DNA of 64,000 bases from NCBI RefSeq assembly GCF_040833975.1, contig NZ_CP162130.1, positions 1,376,001-1,440,000 of the forward strand, read 5' to 3'. The notes below the pieces were generated by a model, which was given only the letters and a program-made list of their open reading frames with translations, did no database searches and had not been told where the DNA came from. Position numbers and translations under genes: made by a program. Shown here piece by piece: positions 54,562 through 64,000 of the stretch (positions within the stretch are counted from its first letter, which is position 1; the number at the start of each line of letters is the position of its first letter). The DNA is from Leptospira sp. WS92.C1. GTDB lineage: Bacteria > Spirochaetota > Leptospiria > Leptospirales > Leptospiraceae.

Positions 54562-55011
54562 TTATTGAAGTAAACTCAAGATCCATTGGTCCGCAGAATA
54601 AGCTCCTGCTCCTGTGATCGCCAGGGTCAAAGCGGCTCCGGTTGCTAAGAGATGGAATTCGTAACCTTCTCCTTTTTGAGCCCCGAACCAGTTGATAAAA
54701 AATCCGTGTTCTTTGTGCACTAGGTAGGCTGCACCCAGCATAATTACCGCGATACTCAGCGCGGAAAATCTTGTCAGTAAACCGAAGATCAAAGCTACGG
54801 AACCGAAGGATTCTCCGATGATTACCAGAAATGCGATGATGGTCGGTAGACCTGCCGTTCCAGTAAAATACCCCATGGTTCCTTTCAAGCCGTAACCCCC
54901 AAACCATCCGAGAAGTTTTTGGGCTCCATGAGGAAATAGAACTAAGCCCAGCACGATTCTCAAAAGAAGCGGACCAAAATCCGAGTTTGTTGCGAAGATT
55001 GTCTCAAACAT
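54562..55011 (-). CDS. DoxX-family membrane protein
   Basis: A 149-residue protein with four hydrophobic segments. LLLRIVLGLVLFPHGAQKLLGWFGGYGLKGTMGYF is the family's N-terminal signature, followed by VIIGESFGSVALIFGLLTRFSAL and the C-terminal YEFHLLATGAALTLAITGAGAYSAD. DoxX proteins are linked to thiol/sulfur oxidation or redox stress at the membrane. The start is preceded by TTGGAGAA. Three direct TAGTT repeats at 55047-55066 in its promoter region might bind a regulator. Confidence 0.85.
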   Translation of the reverse strand: MFETIFATNSDFGPLLLRIVLGLVLFPHGAQKLLGWFGGYGLKGTMGYFTGTAGLPTIIAFLVIIGESFGSVALIFGLLTRFSALSIAVIMLGAAYLVHKEHGFFINWFGAQKGEGYEFHLLATGAALTLAITGAGAYSADQWILSLLQ

Positions 55012-55169
55012 GAATTGTTCTCCAATTTTTTCTACTGATAGAAAAATAGTTTATTAGTTAATAGTTTAAATATAAAGTATTTAATCAATCTCATTTTTTT
55101 ATCTCAATCCGAAAATTGAAGTCTTCTTTTCCCAAAGCGATCATTTTGTTCCCATTTTACAGGGTCATT

Positions 55170-55206
55170 CCGGTTGTGGGAACTCCCAGAATCGGGACAC
55201 AACCGG
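55170..55206. promoter_or_regulatory. Nine-base perfect inverted repeat CCGGTTGTG/CACAACCGG
   Basis: Arms 55170-55178 and 55198-55206 enclose 19 bases that include the dispersed GTGGGAACTCC core. It lies 70 bases before the C69 peptidase start. Confidence 0.5.
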
Positions 55207-55275
55207 ATTTCGTAAGAGCTTCTACTTTCAAAAACGGCTTGCTAACCTTCCTAAAACGAAGAATTTTTTCGGAAC

Positions 55276-56620
55276 ATGTGCGATACATTTTTAGCGACGC
55301 CTTCGTTTACCGGAACCGGTTCGATGATTTTTGGGAAAAATTCGGATCGGGAACCGAACGAGGCTCAGGCCTTGCTTAGGGTTCCTGCCCGTTCGGGGGA
55401 ATCGGAAGTCAAATGCACGTATATCAGCGTTCCCGGCGTAAAACAAACTCAGGAAGTGATATTGTCCAAACCGTTTCAGATGTGGGGTGCGGAAATGGGG
55501 GCGAATTCCTCCGGTGTGGTGATCGGAAATGAAGCGGTGTTTACAAAAATTCCTTTTGAAAAAAAGAATCAGGGTTTGACCGGGATGGATTTACTCCGTT
55601 TGGCCTTGGAGAGAGGGACCAACGCGGAATCGGCGAGAGAAATTATATTACAATTTTTAGAACAGTTTGGTCAAGATGCTTGCGGTGGTTATGGAAATTC
55701 TTCCTTTTACTATCATAACAGTTTTTTGATCGCAGATTCAAAGGATGCATTTGTTTTAGAAACCGCTGGAAAATTTTGGGCTTGGAAAAAGATCGATGGA
55801 TTTTATTCGATTTCCAACGGCTTGACTTTGGAAGATAACTTTGATGAAATTCATCCGAAGGCGATCGAGTTTGCTCTTAAAAAAGGTTGGGTTCAAAAAG
55901 GAGAAATATTTTCGTTTCGAAAATCTTTTTCGGATTCGTTTTTTACCTTTTTTAGCAAGTGCAAACTCCGCAGAGCCAGGACTTTCTTTATGGGAGAGGA
56001 AAGAAAAGGAAACTTTTCTCCTCTGGCGGCGATGGAAATTTTGAGACAGGAGGGAGAACCGCATCTAAAAAAATCGTTTTATCCTTCTTCTTCCGATATG
56101 GGATCTGTTTGTTTGCATGCAACCGGACCGATTACGCCTAACGGTACGACCGGGTCGTTTGTGGCGGAACTTAAGACCGAGGTTTCTAAAAATCGATTTT
56201 GGTTTACTGGAACATCGATTCCCGCTATCTCTCTTTTTATCCCCACGGGATTTCCTGGGACGACTTTTTTAGAGAAAAATTTCGAACAACCCGGCGCGAT
56301 GCTCGATACTTCTTTGTGGTGGACTCATGAAAAGTTTTACAGAGAGATCCAAAAATTCTATCCTTTCGCAAAAAGCGTTGTCGAGGCTAAAATCTCCAAA
56401 CTTGAGAACGAATGGTTTGACGAATTGAAAACGTTGGAAGGTGCGAAAAGTTTTTCCGGCGCTTTGGACGTTCTTAGCGAGAGAGCGGCGAGGACCGCTC
56501 TTCAGGAATATCGTTTTTGGAACGCGGGTTTGTTAAATGAGCTCAGAAAAAAAGGTCCCAAGAAAACGTTTACACCATTCTACAATCTGCAGTGGTCCTC
56601 CTGGAATTCCAAAGTAGGAA

Positions 56621-56634
<14 letters not shown>
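55276..56634 (+). CDS. C69-family peptidase (secernin/dipeptidase-like)
   Basis: A 452-residue N-terminal nucleophile hydrolase. [31 protein letters not shown] is the family opening: initiator Met is removed to expose the Cys2 nucleophile. [15 protein letters not shown] and [17 protein letters not shown] are further family segments. Secernin-like C69 enzymes cleave dipeptides or act on amide bonds. No signal peptide; cytoplasmic. Its 3' end overlaps the convergent terC gene by 14 bases. Confidence 0.85.
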
Positions 56635-57337
<703 letters not shown>

Positions 57338-57420
57338 GCAAATGCAATTAATTTTTCGAAAACTAAGAAATCAATCGATTTACAAGAGAGTTTGAGAGGG
57401 GCATACTGTAGGTTGTAGGT

Positions 57421-57984
57421 ATGGAATTTCTTCCGGAAGGTTTCAGAACGAGGGAAACGGTTGGGATACACTTGAGAAACAAGGTCATTCTTTCTTGTTT
57501 GCCTCCTCGTCTTTGTCTTTTGGTATTTCTCAGACATTCCGGCTGTATTTTTAGCAGAGAGGCGGTTCATGATCTCCGGGAAATTTCCGAAACCTGTCTT
57601 TCTTTTCCTCCGATTTTATTTTTTTTTCCGGGAAACTTGGAAGAAACCCGGAATTTTTTTGAGGGAACCTGGGAAGACGCTTCCGTCGTCTCCGATACAA
57701 ATGTGGAATTTTATCAGGATCTCGGTCTGTCTAACGCAGGTTTGCTTCAGCTCGCCGGCCCGGAAGTTTTAGTGGCAACCGCAAGAGCCACTCTCAAAGG
57801 TTTTTTTTACGGGATTCCCGGGCGAAATTCTCTGAGAATGCCGGGTGCTTATCTCGTGGTTCAGGATCGTATCGTTTGGGAACATTCCTACAGACATATT
57901 GGAGATCACCCGGATTGGAAAAATCTGCCAGGCGTCCGATTGATTCCCGGAGCCGAGTTCGGACCGGATGCGCTTCCCGCTTAG
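57421..57984 (+). CDS. AhpC/TSA-like (peroxiredoxin-like) protein
   Basis: A 187-residue thioredoxin-fold protein. After an N-terminal strand, [22 protein letters not shown] holds a possible peroxidatic Cys (about residue 42) with FxRHxxCxxS spacing, as in the AhpC-TSA_2 (PRXL2) group. The middle is [20 protein letters not shown], and [25 protein letters not shown] is the closing strand-helix. No resolving Cys is obvious. Cytoplasmic redox enzyme or regulator; substrate unknown. It is alone on its strand upstream of rhlE. Confidence 0.75.
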   Translation: MEFLPEGFRTRETVGIHLRNKVILSCLPPRLCLLVFLRHSGCIFSREAVHDLREISETCLSFPPILFFFPGNLEETRNFFEGTWEDASVVSDTNVEFYQDLGLSNAGLLQLAGPEVLVATARATLKGFFYGIPGRNSLRMPGAYLVVQDRIVWEHSYRHIGDHPDWKNLPGVRLIPGAEFGPDALPA

Positions 57985-58120
57985 GGGAATCTGGATTCTT
58001 TCATTTTTAGTAAATCGGCTTTTAGGGACTTCGTGGGATTTACCCGGAAGATGAGGAATTATTCTTCTATTCTCTTGGGGGATCCTCTCAAAATCTGGAA
58101 GAATCAAGTTCAGGTTCCCA

Positions 58121-59401
58121 TTGCACACTATAGAAAATTTTTCCGATTTGCCTCTTGCTCCTCCCATTCAACGTTCGATCCAAGACGTAGGTTATTCGAA
58201 ACCGACTCCGATTCAAATTCAAGCGATTCCTCCCCTTTTGGAGGGCCATGATCTTTTGGGTTGCGCTCAGACCGGAACCGGAAAAACCGCGGCCTTTGCT
58301 CTTCCGATTCTTCATCGATTGTTTATCAATCAAAGAAAGGCCTCTCCCAAGCAGGCGCGAGTTTTGGTTCTGACTCCTACAAGGGAACTTGCGATTCAGG
58401 TTCATGACAGTTTTAAGGTTTATGGTCAACATTTGAAATTGAAGACAGCTGTCATCTTCGGAGGAGTCGGTCAAAGTCCTCAGGTGAAAAGTCTTTCTAC
58501 CGGAGTTGACGTTCTCGTCGCGACACCGGGGAGACTCGTGGATCTGATCGATCAAAGATTTTTGAGTCTCAGCGAATTGGAGGTTTTTGTTTTGGATGAA
58601 GCGGATCGGATGCTCGACATGGGTTTTATTCATTCCATTCGAAAGATCATCGCGATGTTGCCGAAAAAACGCCATAATCTTTTTTTCTCGGCTACGATGC
58701 CTCCCGATATCGAAAAGTTAGCCGCAACCATACTTGTCAAACCAGTTCGTATCGAGGTGACCCCGGTTTCCTCCACAGTAGAACTGATTCGACAATCCGT
58801 TTTGTTTGTGGATTCCGATAAAAAAAAGGATCTTCTCAAAAGTCTTTTTAAGAATCCGGATCTAAAACGCGTGATCGTATTTACAAAGACAAAACACGGA
58901 GCCAATAAGGTTTCGGAATTATTGGGAAAGGACGGGATCTCTGTAGATGTGATTCATGGAAACAAATCCCAGTCCGCGAGACAAAGGGCTCTCGAAGATT
59001 TTAGAGCGGGAAAGATCAGGGCTTTGATCGCCACCGATATCGCTGCGAGAGGGATCGATATCGACGATATCTCTCACGTGATCAATTTCGAAATCCCGAA
59101 TATTCCGGAAAGTTACGTACATAGAATCGGAAGAACCGCAAGAGCGGGGACCCGGGGTGTGGCCATTTCGTTGTGCGATTTAGAAGAACGTTCCTTTGTG
59201 CGGGACATAGAAAGAGTGATCGGACAAAAAATTCCAGTCAATCAACAGCAGCCATTCCATTCGGAAAATGTAATGCACTTTACCGGAACGATCAAGCCGA
59301 AGGCTCCGAATCGCGGAAGACAACAGTCAAGACCGCATTCTCATTCTACTCCGAGTCGAAAAAAAACGAATTCTTCGTTCAAACAACGATCGTTTCGTTA
59401 G
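58121..59401 (+). CDS. rhlE: DEAD-box ATP-dependent RNA helicase (RhlE-like)
   Basis: Superfamily 2 RNA helicase. The Q motif region is PTPIQIQAIPPLLEG, motif I AQTGTGKTAAF, Ia PTRELAIQ, II VLDEADRMLDMGF, III FSATMP, V ATDIAARGID, VI YVHRIGRTARAG. The basic C-terminal tail (RGRQQSRPHSHSTPSRKKTNSSFKQRSFR) is the RNA-binding type of RhlE. Translation starts with TTG at 58121. It probably remodels rRNA or mRNA during cold or stationary growth. Repeats at 59409-59634 follow its stop. Confidence 0.9.
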   Translation: MHTIENFSDLPLAPPIQRSIQDVGYSKPTPIQIQAIPPLLEGHDLLGCAQTGTGKTAAFALPILHRLFINQRKASPKQARVLVLTPTRELAIQVHDSFKVYGQHLKLKTAVIFGGVGQSPQVKSLSTGVDVLVATPGRLVDLIDQRFLSLSELEVFVLDEADRMLDMGFIHSIRKIIAMLPKKRHNLFFSATMPPDIEKLAATILVKPVRIEVTPVSSTVELIRQSVLFVDSDKKKDLLKSLFKNPDLKRVIVFTKTKHGANKVSELLGKDGISVDVIHGNKSQSARQRALEDFRAGKIRALIATDIAARGIDIDDISHVINFEIPNIPESYVHRIGRTARAGTRGVAISLCDLEERSFVRDIERVIGQKIPVNQQQPFHSENVMHFTGTIKPKAPNRGRQQSRPHSHSTPSRKKTNSSFKQRSFR

Positions 59402-59657
59402 GACTTTGTAGGAGCTCCCACGATTCTCCGTGAAAGTTGTGGGCCCCACCCTTGTGACGCGACCCATAGAAAGCGGAACATTGAGTTACGTTAGGGTGGA
59501 GGTGGTGGGCTAACTCAGTGCAACGCTCACTACGGATCGCGTCGCAGGGAAAGAGTTGGGAGATTTTCCTCTATCAGAAAATCATACTTTTCTCAAGCAA
59601 AATATTCTTTCCGATTTTGTAGGAGCTCCCACGATCCTCCGTGAAACCTCCGGATTC
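59402..59657. repeat. Convergent spacer with dispersed repeats
   Basis: Two copies of TGTAGGAGCTCCCACGAT (59408-59425 and 59615-59632), each followed by TCTCCGTGAAA or CCTCCGTGAAA, flank a block with CATTGAGTTACG and GGATCGCGTCGCAGGGAAA (59534-59552), the latter shared with 36898-36916. No gene is supported here. Confidence 0.65.
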
Positions 59658-60092
<435 letters not shown>

Positions 60093-60252
60093 ATTCTTTC
60101 TCTTCCGCAAAGAGTGTATCCCTTTGGAGTCGTTTTCCAATCAAAAAAAACGTTAAATTTATGTTTTTAGGGTTTGATTTTGATCAAAGGGAGAATCAGA
60201 CCAAGAAGGAAATGTTGGACAACCGAGACTGTAACTTGGTTTCTTACGATTT

Positions 60253-61098
60253 ATGAAACAAAAAACAGACTTTGACATTATATTAGTAAATTCTTATTTA
60301 GAATATAAACGATCCGGAGACTCGGACGATTTGGTTTTGCAGGCGGAATTTTGGATTCGTAAAATCGCCGTTTACAAATATTATTTGGACGAAGACGGAC
60401 GAGCCGAGGTGTTGCTCAAATTTATTCAGAAAATTGAATATTTTTCGGAGATTTACGAACGGGGCGGTTTTAAAAACTTTTCCGCGTTTGCGATCGTTTT
60501 TTGGAAACATCTCATTTACAATCAATGGAAAAAAGAGGCCCGTCTTCTCAAAAAAGCGCCTTTATTTTTGGATCCGGACGGTTTGGAGGCTTCTTCGATC
60601 TATGAGCCGGGTTTTGAATCCGAGATTCCTCCTTTCAAGATATTTCTTGTGGAAGTTTTGAAAAATCTGGATCCGAGAGGGATTCTAATTTTTAAATTAA
60701 AACATAATTTATTTTTAGAAAGAAGGGACGTATTTTTGCTCAAAAGTATTCTTTTGGCAAGTGGAACCGCGATTCGTGACTTTTTAAAAGATCGAAGAGA
60801 AAGACAATATCGAATTCGAAGCAGAGAGTTGAGTCTTTTGGAAAGGATGGAAATTTCGCATCAGATTTTGTTCTCCACGCGAAAGGACGCAACCGCGGTC
60901 TCTTCCAAGATCAAACAAAAGCTTAGAAAAAAACTTTTAAAAGCGGATTCGATTTATACGTTTCAAGAGATTGCGGATTGGTTTGGATGGAACAAATCCG
61001 TGATTAAAAAACTCTATCATCCGATCATGAAGTCTTTAAAAAACGCAGGAATCGATTTGGAACCATTCCAGGAAACGGGGCAAAGACGCGCCGCTTAA
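60253..61098 (+). CDS. Orphan sigma-factor-like protein
   Basis: A 281-residue basic, helical protein I cannot place firmly. Residues 60-100 ([41 protein letters not shown]) read like sigma region 2: acidic helix, aromatic-rich helix, then basic helix. The C-terminal 60 residues ([33 protein letters not shown]) resemble a helix-turn-helix such as region 4. The linker has several basic runs. A sigma-related DNA-binding regulator is the best guess; a phage-type or ribosomal-associated factor is possible. No anti-sigma gene is adjacent. Confidence 0.5.
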   Translation: MKQKTDFDIILVNSYLEYKRSGDSDDLVLQAEFWIRKIAVYKYYLDEDGRAEVLLKFIQKIEYFSEIYERGGFKNFSAFAIVFWKHLIYNQWKKEARLLKKAPLFLDPDGLEASSIYEPGFESEIPPFKIFLVEVLKNLDPRGILIFKLKHNLFLERRDVFLLKSILLASGTAIRDFLKDRRERQYRIRSRELSLLERMEISHQILFSTRKDATAVSSKIKQKLRKKLLKADSIYTFQEIADWFGWNKSVIKKLYHPIMKSLKNAGIDLEPFQETGQRRAA

Positions 61099-61375
61099 TT
61101 CTGAAAACGTGTTGTCGATCAAATCGAATTTTTTTCGTTCGTTAGAATCGGGAAAAAGGTCTTGTTGGACGATGAGAAACTATTCTACCGTTTGTATTTG
61201 TGTCAGAAATCGGTCTTTTTATCGATATGCGGTTGGAAGTTGAATTTTAGAAAATTCCGCATTCCGATCTGTTTACAGAAAAAAACGGTGACGTCTTATT
61301 CAAGATAAAGAATCGATTCAATAGAATGAATTTTCCGGAAGGTGAGATTCTAAATTTTAATCAAAAGAGCCGAAA

Positions 61376-63178
61376 ATGAATCATGCAGAATCTCGTAAAC
61401 TCAGATGGAAACTAACGGTAGGTTTGGAATTACTTACTTCAATTTTGGCCGTTCCTTTGGCGGTTCTGTTTGTAATTTCCGCAGGCGGTTATGACTTCGA
61501 TCAATCGATCGCCTTGATCGTTGGCTCTACGATTGCCTTACTTTGTTCTTACATCGTTCCTGGTGTCCGTTTTTTTGTGCTTGGTCGAATTTTAAAGGAT
61601 CTCAAGGATTCGAGATGGTTCAATCTGAATTCACAACAAAAAACTTTGGTTAAAACGAAGATTCTCAATTTCCCGGTTTATAACACATTCTTTTATCTCA
61701 TCCAATGGAGTTTGGGCATTCCTTTCACCTGGAAGTTCATGCATCTATTTTTTACTCCAACGTTTTTAGAATCGATTCCCTTCTTTTTTTTACCGGCGAT
61801 CATCTATCCGATTCTGGGAGTCTCTCATTTCTTTTTGGCGGAATCCACATTTGTCGATATTTTAGAATCGGATCGTTTGAACGAGATAGAGACAGATTCT
61901 TCGCAAATCATTACGATCGGAGTTCATACGAGAATTTTCAGCACAATCGCGGCGATTGCGACGCTGCCAATCGTGATCCTAGGTTATTTGTTATTTGAGG
62001 AAACCTCGGGCTGGGTCAAACTCGGAGACATTACGATTCCGTTAATTCTCACCTTGATCTTTATGTTGATTGCGGTTGCGGTTGCGTCGTATCAGCTTTC
62101 GTCCACGATTCGGAGAAATTCGGAAAATATGATTCGGATCTTCGGTGAAATGTCGAACGGAAGTTTGACTCAGGTTCTTCCTATGGTATCTAGCGACGAA
62201 CTCGGATCCAATAGTCGCGCGTTAAACGAATTTGTAAAACGACTTCGGATTATCGTAAAGAGTGTTATGAGAGAAGCGAATAAACTTTCGGAGAGTTCCA
62301 AAGTTCTCGGAGAGAACACGAGAGAGTTATCAAAAAAAATGCAGGACCAAGCTGCTTCCACGGAAGAAATGAGCTCCGGTGTGGAAGAAATTACTGCGTC
62401 GATCCAATCCACCGCGACAAGAGCGGATGGTCAGACTCAGATTGCAAAAAAGGCGCAGAAATCTCTGATTGATCTTGAGGAAAGGATCCGGCAAGTGCAT
62501 ACGGCTCTTCTGGAAACAAAGACGGATGCGGATCGTATGAAAACGGAAACGAAAAGCGGGGAATACGCGCTTTTCGGAACTCAAAAAGCCATGGAAGCGA
62601 TCGAAGAAAGCACTGCGAAGATGGGAGCAACCGTAAACGTAATCAAAGAGATCACGGATCGAATCGGTTTGCTTTCATTAAACGCGGCTATCGAAGCAGC
62701 CAGGGCGGGGGAAGCCGGTAAGGGTTTTGCCGTTGTCGCTCAAGAAATCGCCAAGCTCGGAGAACAGACTCAGGACAATGCGAAACGTATCACGGCGGCG
62801 ATCTCCGAAGCGTTGAGCGCAACGAGGAGCGGAAGGGAAGTCATCGAATCTACTCAGACGGTGTTCAAGCGAATCGGAGATACCGTTGCGACCACATTGG
62901 ATCGAGTTTCGGAAGTGGCAACGTTATCCGATTCTCAGCTTTTGGCGAGCGAACAGGTGAAGTCGGCATTTACGGAACTTTCCCGTTCCTCGGACGAGAT
63001 TCGAAATCATACTCAAGAACAGGCGTTGACTTCTACGGAATTTTCCAAAACGATCGGTTCAATTTCGGAAACCACCGAGTTTTTAAATCAAGTGGTGAAT
63101 GAGATCGACGACTTGGCCGGAAAACTAAACGGACAAGCAGGAAAACTCAAATCCGAAGTCGAGTTTTTCAAAACGTGA
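61376..63178 (+). CDS. Methyl-accepting chemotaxis protein without a periplasmic sensor
   Basis: A 600-residue chemoreceptor. Residues 1-245 contain six hydrophobic helices and only short loops, so ligand sensing must be membrane or cytoplasmic; TM6 (TIPLILTLIFMLIAVAVASYQL) leads into HAMP and a coiled coil with the hairpin [32 protein letters not shown]. The 277 bases before it hold no supported gene. It is convergent with the M20 peptidase gene, 16 bases apart. Signals such as energy or lipid state are typical for this class; unproven here. Confidence 0.9.
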   Translation: MNHAESRKLRWKLTVGLELLTSILAVPLAVLFVISAGGYDFDQSIALIVGSTIALLCSYIVPGVRFFVLGRILKDLKDSRWFNLNSQQKTLVKTKILNFPVYNTFFYLIQWSLGIPFTWKFMHLFFTPTFLESIPFFFLPAIIYPILGVSHFFLAESTFVDILESDRLNEIETDSSQIITIGVHTRIFSTIAAIATLPIVILGYLLFEETSGWVKLGDITIPLILTLIFMLIAVAVASYQLSSTIRRNSENMIRIFGEMSNGSLTQVLPMVSSDELGSNSRALNEFVKRLRIIVKSVMREANKLSESSKVLGENTRELSKKMQDQAASTEEMSSGVEEITASIQSTATRADGQTQIAKKAQKSLIDLEERIRQVHTALLETKTDADRMKTETKSGEYALFGTQKAMEAIEESTAKMGATVNVIKEITDRIGLLSLNAAIEAARAGEAGKGFAVVAQEIAKLGEQTQDNAKRITAAISEALSATRSGREVIESTQTVFKRIGDTVATTLDRVSEVATLSDSQLLASEQVKSAFTELSRSSDEIRNHTQEQALTSTEFSKTIGSISETTEFLNQVVNEIDDLAGKLNGQAGKLKSEVEFFKT

Positions 63179-63194
63179 GAATCGAATTCGTCTT

Positions 63195-64000
63195 TCAATC
63201 GGAAGAATTTACGATCAGTCGCAGATAAAATCGAATCATTTCTTCGAAATTCGTAATCGAAATTCTTTCGTCGATTCCGTGAAATCGATTTATGTCGTCG
63301 GGGCCGACTCGAACGGGAAAAAATCGATACACATTTTCGGAGACGAGTCCGTAGTGCGCCGAGTCGGTATAAGCCGAAACCATCGCAGGAGCGACAATCG
63401 CGTTTGGAATCGTTTCTTGAATGGAACGACGAATCGTTTCAAAACCCTTGGAGCTTGTGCTGGAAATTGAGGATGGTTCGAAAATCGTATCGGGAGAAAT
63501 CAAACGTATTCTTTCATCTTCTAAAATGCGTCGAGTCCAATTTAGAACGTCTTGATGCGTGTCTCCTTGGATGATTCGAAAGTTTACGGTCGCTTGGGCG
63601 GTTGCAGGAAGAACATTGTCCTTAAATCCTCCGAAGATCTTTGTTATTGCGGTGGTAGTATGCAATTGCGCCCTAGTAGAATTTTTTTCGCTCAATTTAG
63701 ATTTCAAGATGGGACCGAAGAGCCATAGATTGCTCATGATCCATCGCGAACTGAAATTCATTTCCGGAGCCAACCATTCGAATGTGGTTCTTGGAACCTC
63801 TCCGAGAGAAAGAGGGAATTGATTTTTTTCCAAACGAGACAAACCGGAACTGAGAATTCCGACCGCTGTTTCAAGAGGAGGCATGGAAGAATGTCCGCCT
63901 TCTTTGAGATCGGTTTCGAGTCCGAGAGAAATATATCCTTTACCTGCAATTCCGACTAACGCGATCGGTTTTTCGATCCCGGGAATCAAACCTTCCGCGA
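63195..64000 (-). CDS. M20-family metallopeptidase, 5' end outside the window
   Basis: The C-terminal 268 residues of an M20 peptidase (carboxypeptidase/deacetylase type, PM20D1-like). The frame is open to the window edge, so the TTG at 63989 need not be the start. YISLGLETDLKEGGHSSMPP is the family segment with the zinc-ligand His before the dimerisation domain; FGGFKDNVLPATAQATVNFRIIQGD is the lid domain; AYTDSAHYG and GPDDINRFHGIDERISITNFEEM end the catalytic domain with the last His ligand. Substrates range from N-acyl amino acids to dipeptides. It is convergent with the chemoreceptor gene. Confidence 0.9.
   Translation of the reverse strand, partial: AEGLIPGIEKPIALVGIAGKGYISLGLETDLKEGGHSSMPPLETAVGILSSGLSRLEKNQFPLSLGEVPRTTFEWLAPEMNFSSRWIMSNLWLFGPILKSKLSEKNSTRAQLHTTTAITKIFGGFKDNVLPATAQATVNFRIIQGDTHQDVLNWTRRILEDERIRLISPDTIFEPSSISSTSSKGFETIRRSIQETIPNAIVAPAMVSAYTDSAHYGLVSENVYRFFPVRVGPDDINRFHGIDERISITNFEEMIRFYLRLIVNSSD

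Overview
The window looks like chromosomal DNA of a spirochaete of the genus Leptospira, most likely the pathogenic lineage. This is inferred from gene content and style: many exported or lipid-anchored proteins of unknown function, chemoreceptors, degenerate CHAT and multi-PAS signalling proteins, frequent TTG/GTG starts, a bacterial type A RNase P RNA, and short dispersed intergenic motifs of the GTGGGAACTCC and GACTTYAAGTCCG kind. No search was run, so the species is left open. There is no rRNA, tRNA, CRISPR array or prophage.

Layout. 0-23 kb: a partial CHAT-like protein, two overlapping head-to-head protease genes (PF10023-type metallopeptidase and DegS-like HtrA), an aminotransferase, murI, a FecR-domain protein, purM, a ClC channel, mutL, a DedA-like protein, a small Cys-rich protein coupled to rarA, hisC, an M48 protease with a DUF898 membrane protein, and a ferredoxin-adenylate cyclase-peroxidase-like fusion. 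21-31 kb is a signalling block: REC-EAL protein, stand-alone REC protein, a 1098-residue GAF/PAS histidine kinase, an outer-membrane barrel and a Cache chemoreceptor. 31-45 kb: AT-rich lipoprotein gene, a metallopeptidase-like lipoprotein, SpoIIE phosphatase, enoyl-CoA hydratase, DUF192, DUF3332, MBOAT acyltransferase, PilZ protein, ECF sigma factor with a candidate regulator, TPR proteins, hpf and rnpB. 45-51 kb: an RND permease, TolC and DUF2892 operon with two identical CsoR-type operators and a CsoR-family repressor that lacks the copper-binding His. 51.5-52.4 kb: a decayed IS5-family element with intact ends and target duplication. 52-54.5 kb is AT-rich and gene-poor, with a DUF6714 gene and a truncated DUF1801 gene. 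54.5-64 kb: DoxX, C69 peptidase, TerC, peroxiredoxin-like protein, rhlE, UspA, an orphan sigma-like protein, a second chemoreceptor and a partial M20 peptidase.

Two systems stand out. First, the protein at 19475-21088 joins a plant-type [2Fe-2S] ferredoxin domain, a complete class III adenylate cyclase and a C-terminal domain that matches ascorbate-peroxidase-type haem peroxidases but has Arg at the proximal haem-ligand His. This suggests a redox- or haem-linked cAMP sensor. Second, the 45.7-51.1 kb cluster looks like a CstR-like (persulfide-responsive) regulon driving an RND pump that has no periplasmic adaptor gene beside it. Supporting themes are cyclic-nucleotide and phospho-signalling (EAL, PilZ, cyclase, SpoIIE, two REC proteins, large kinase) and several small proteins that standard gene calling may miss.
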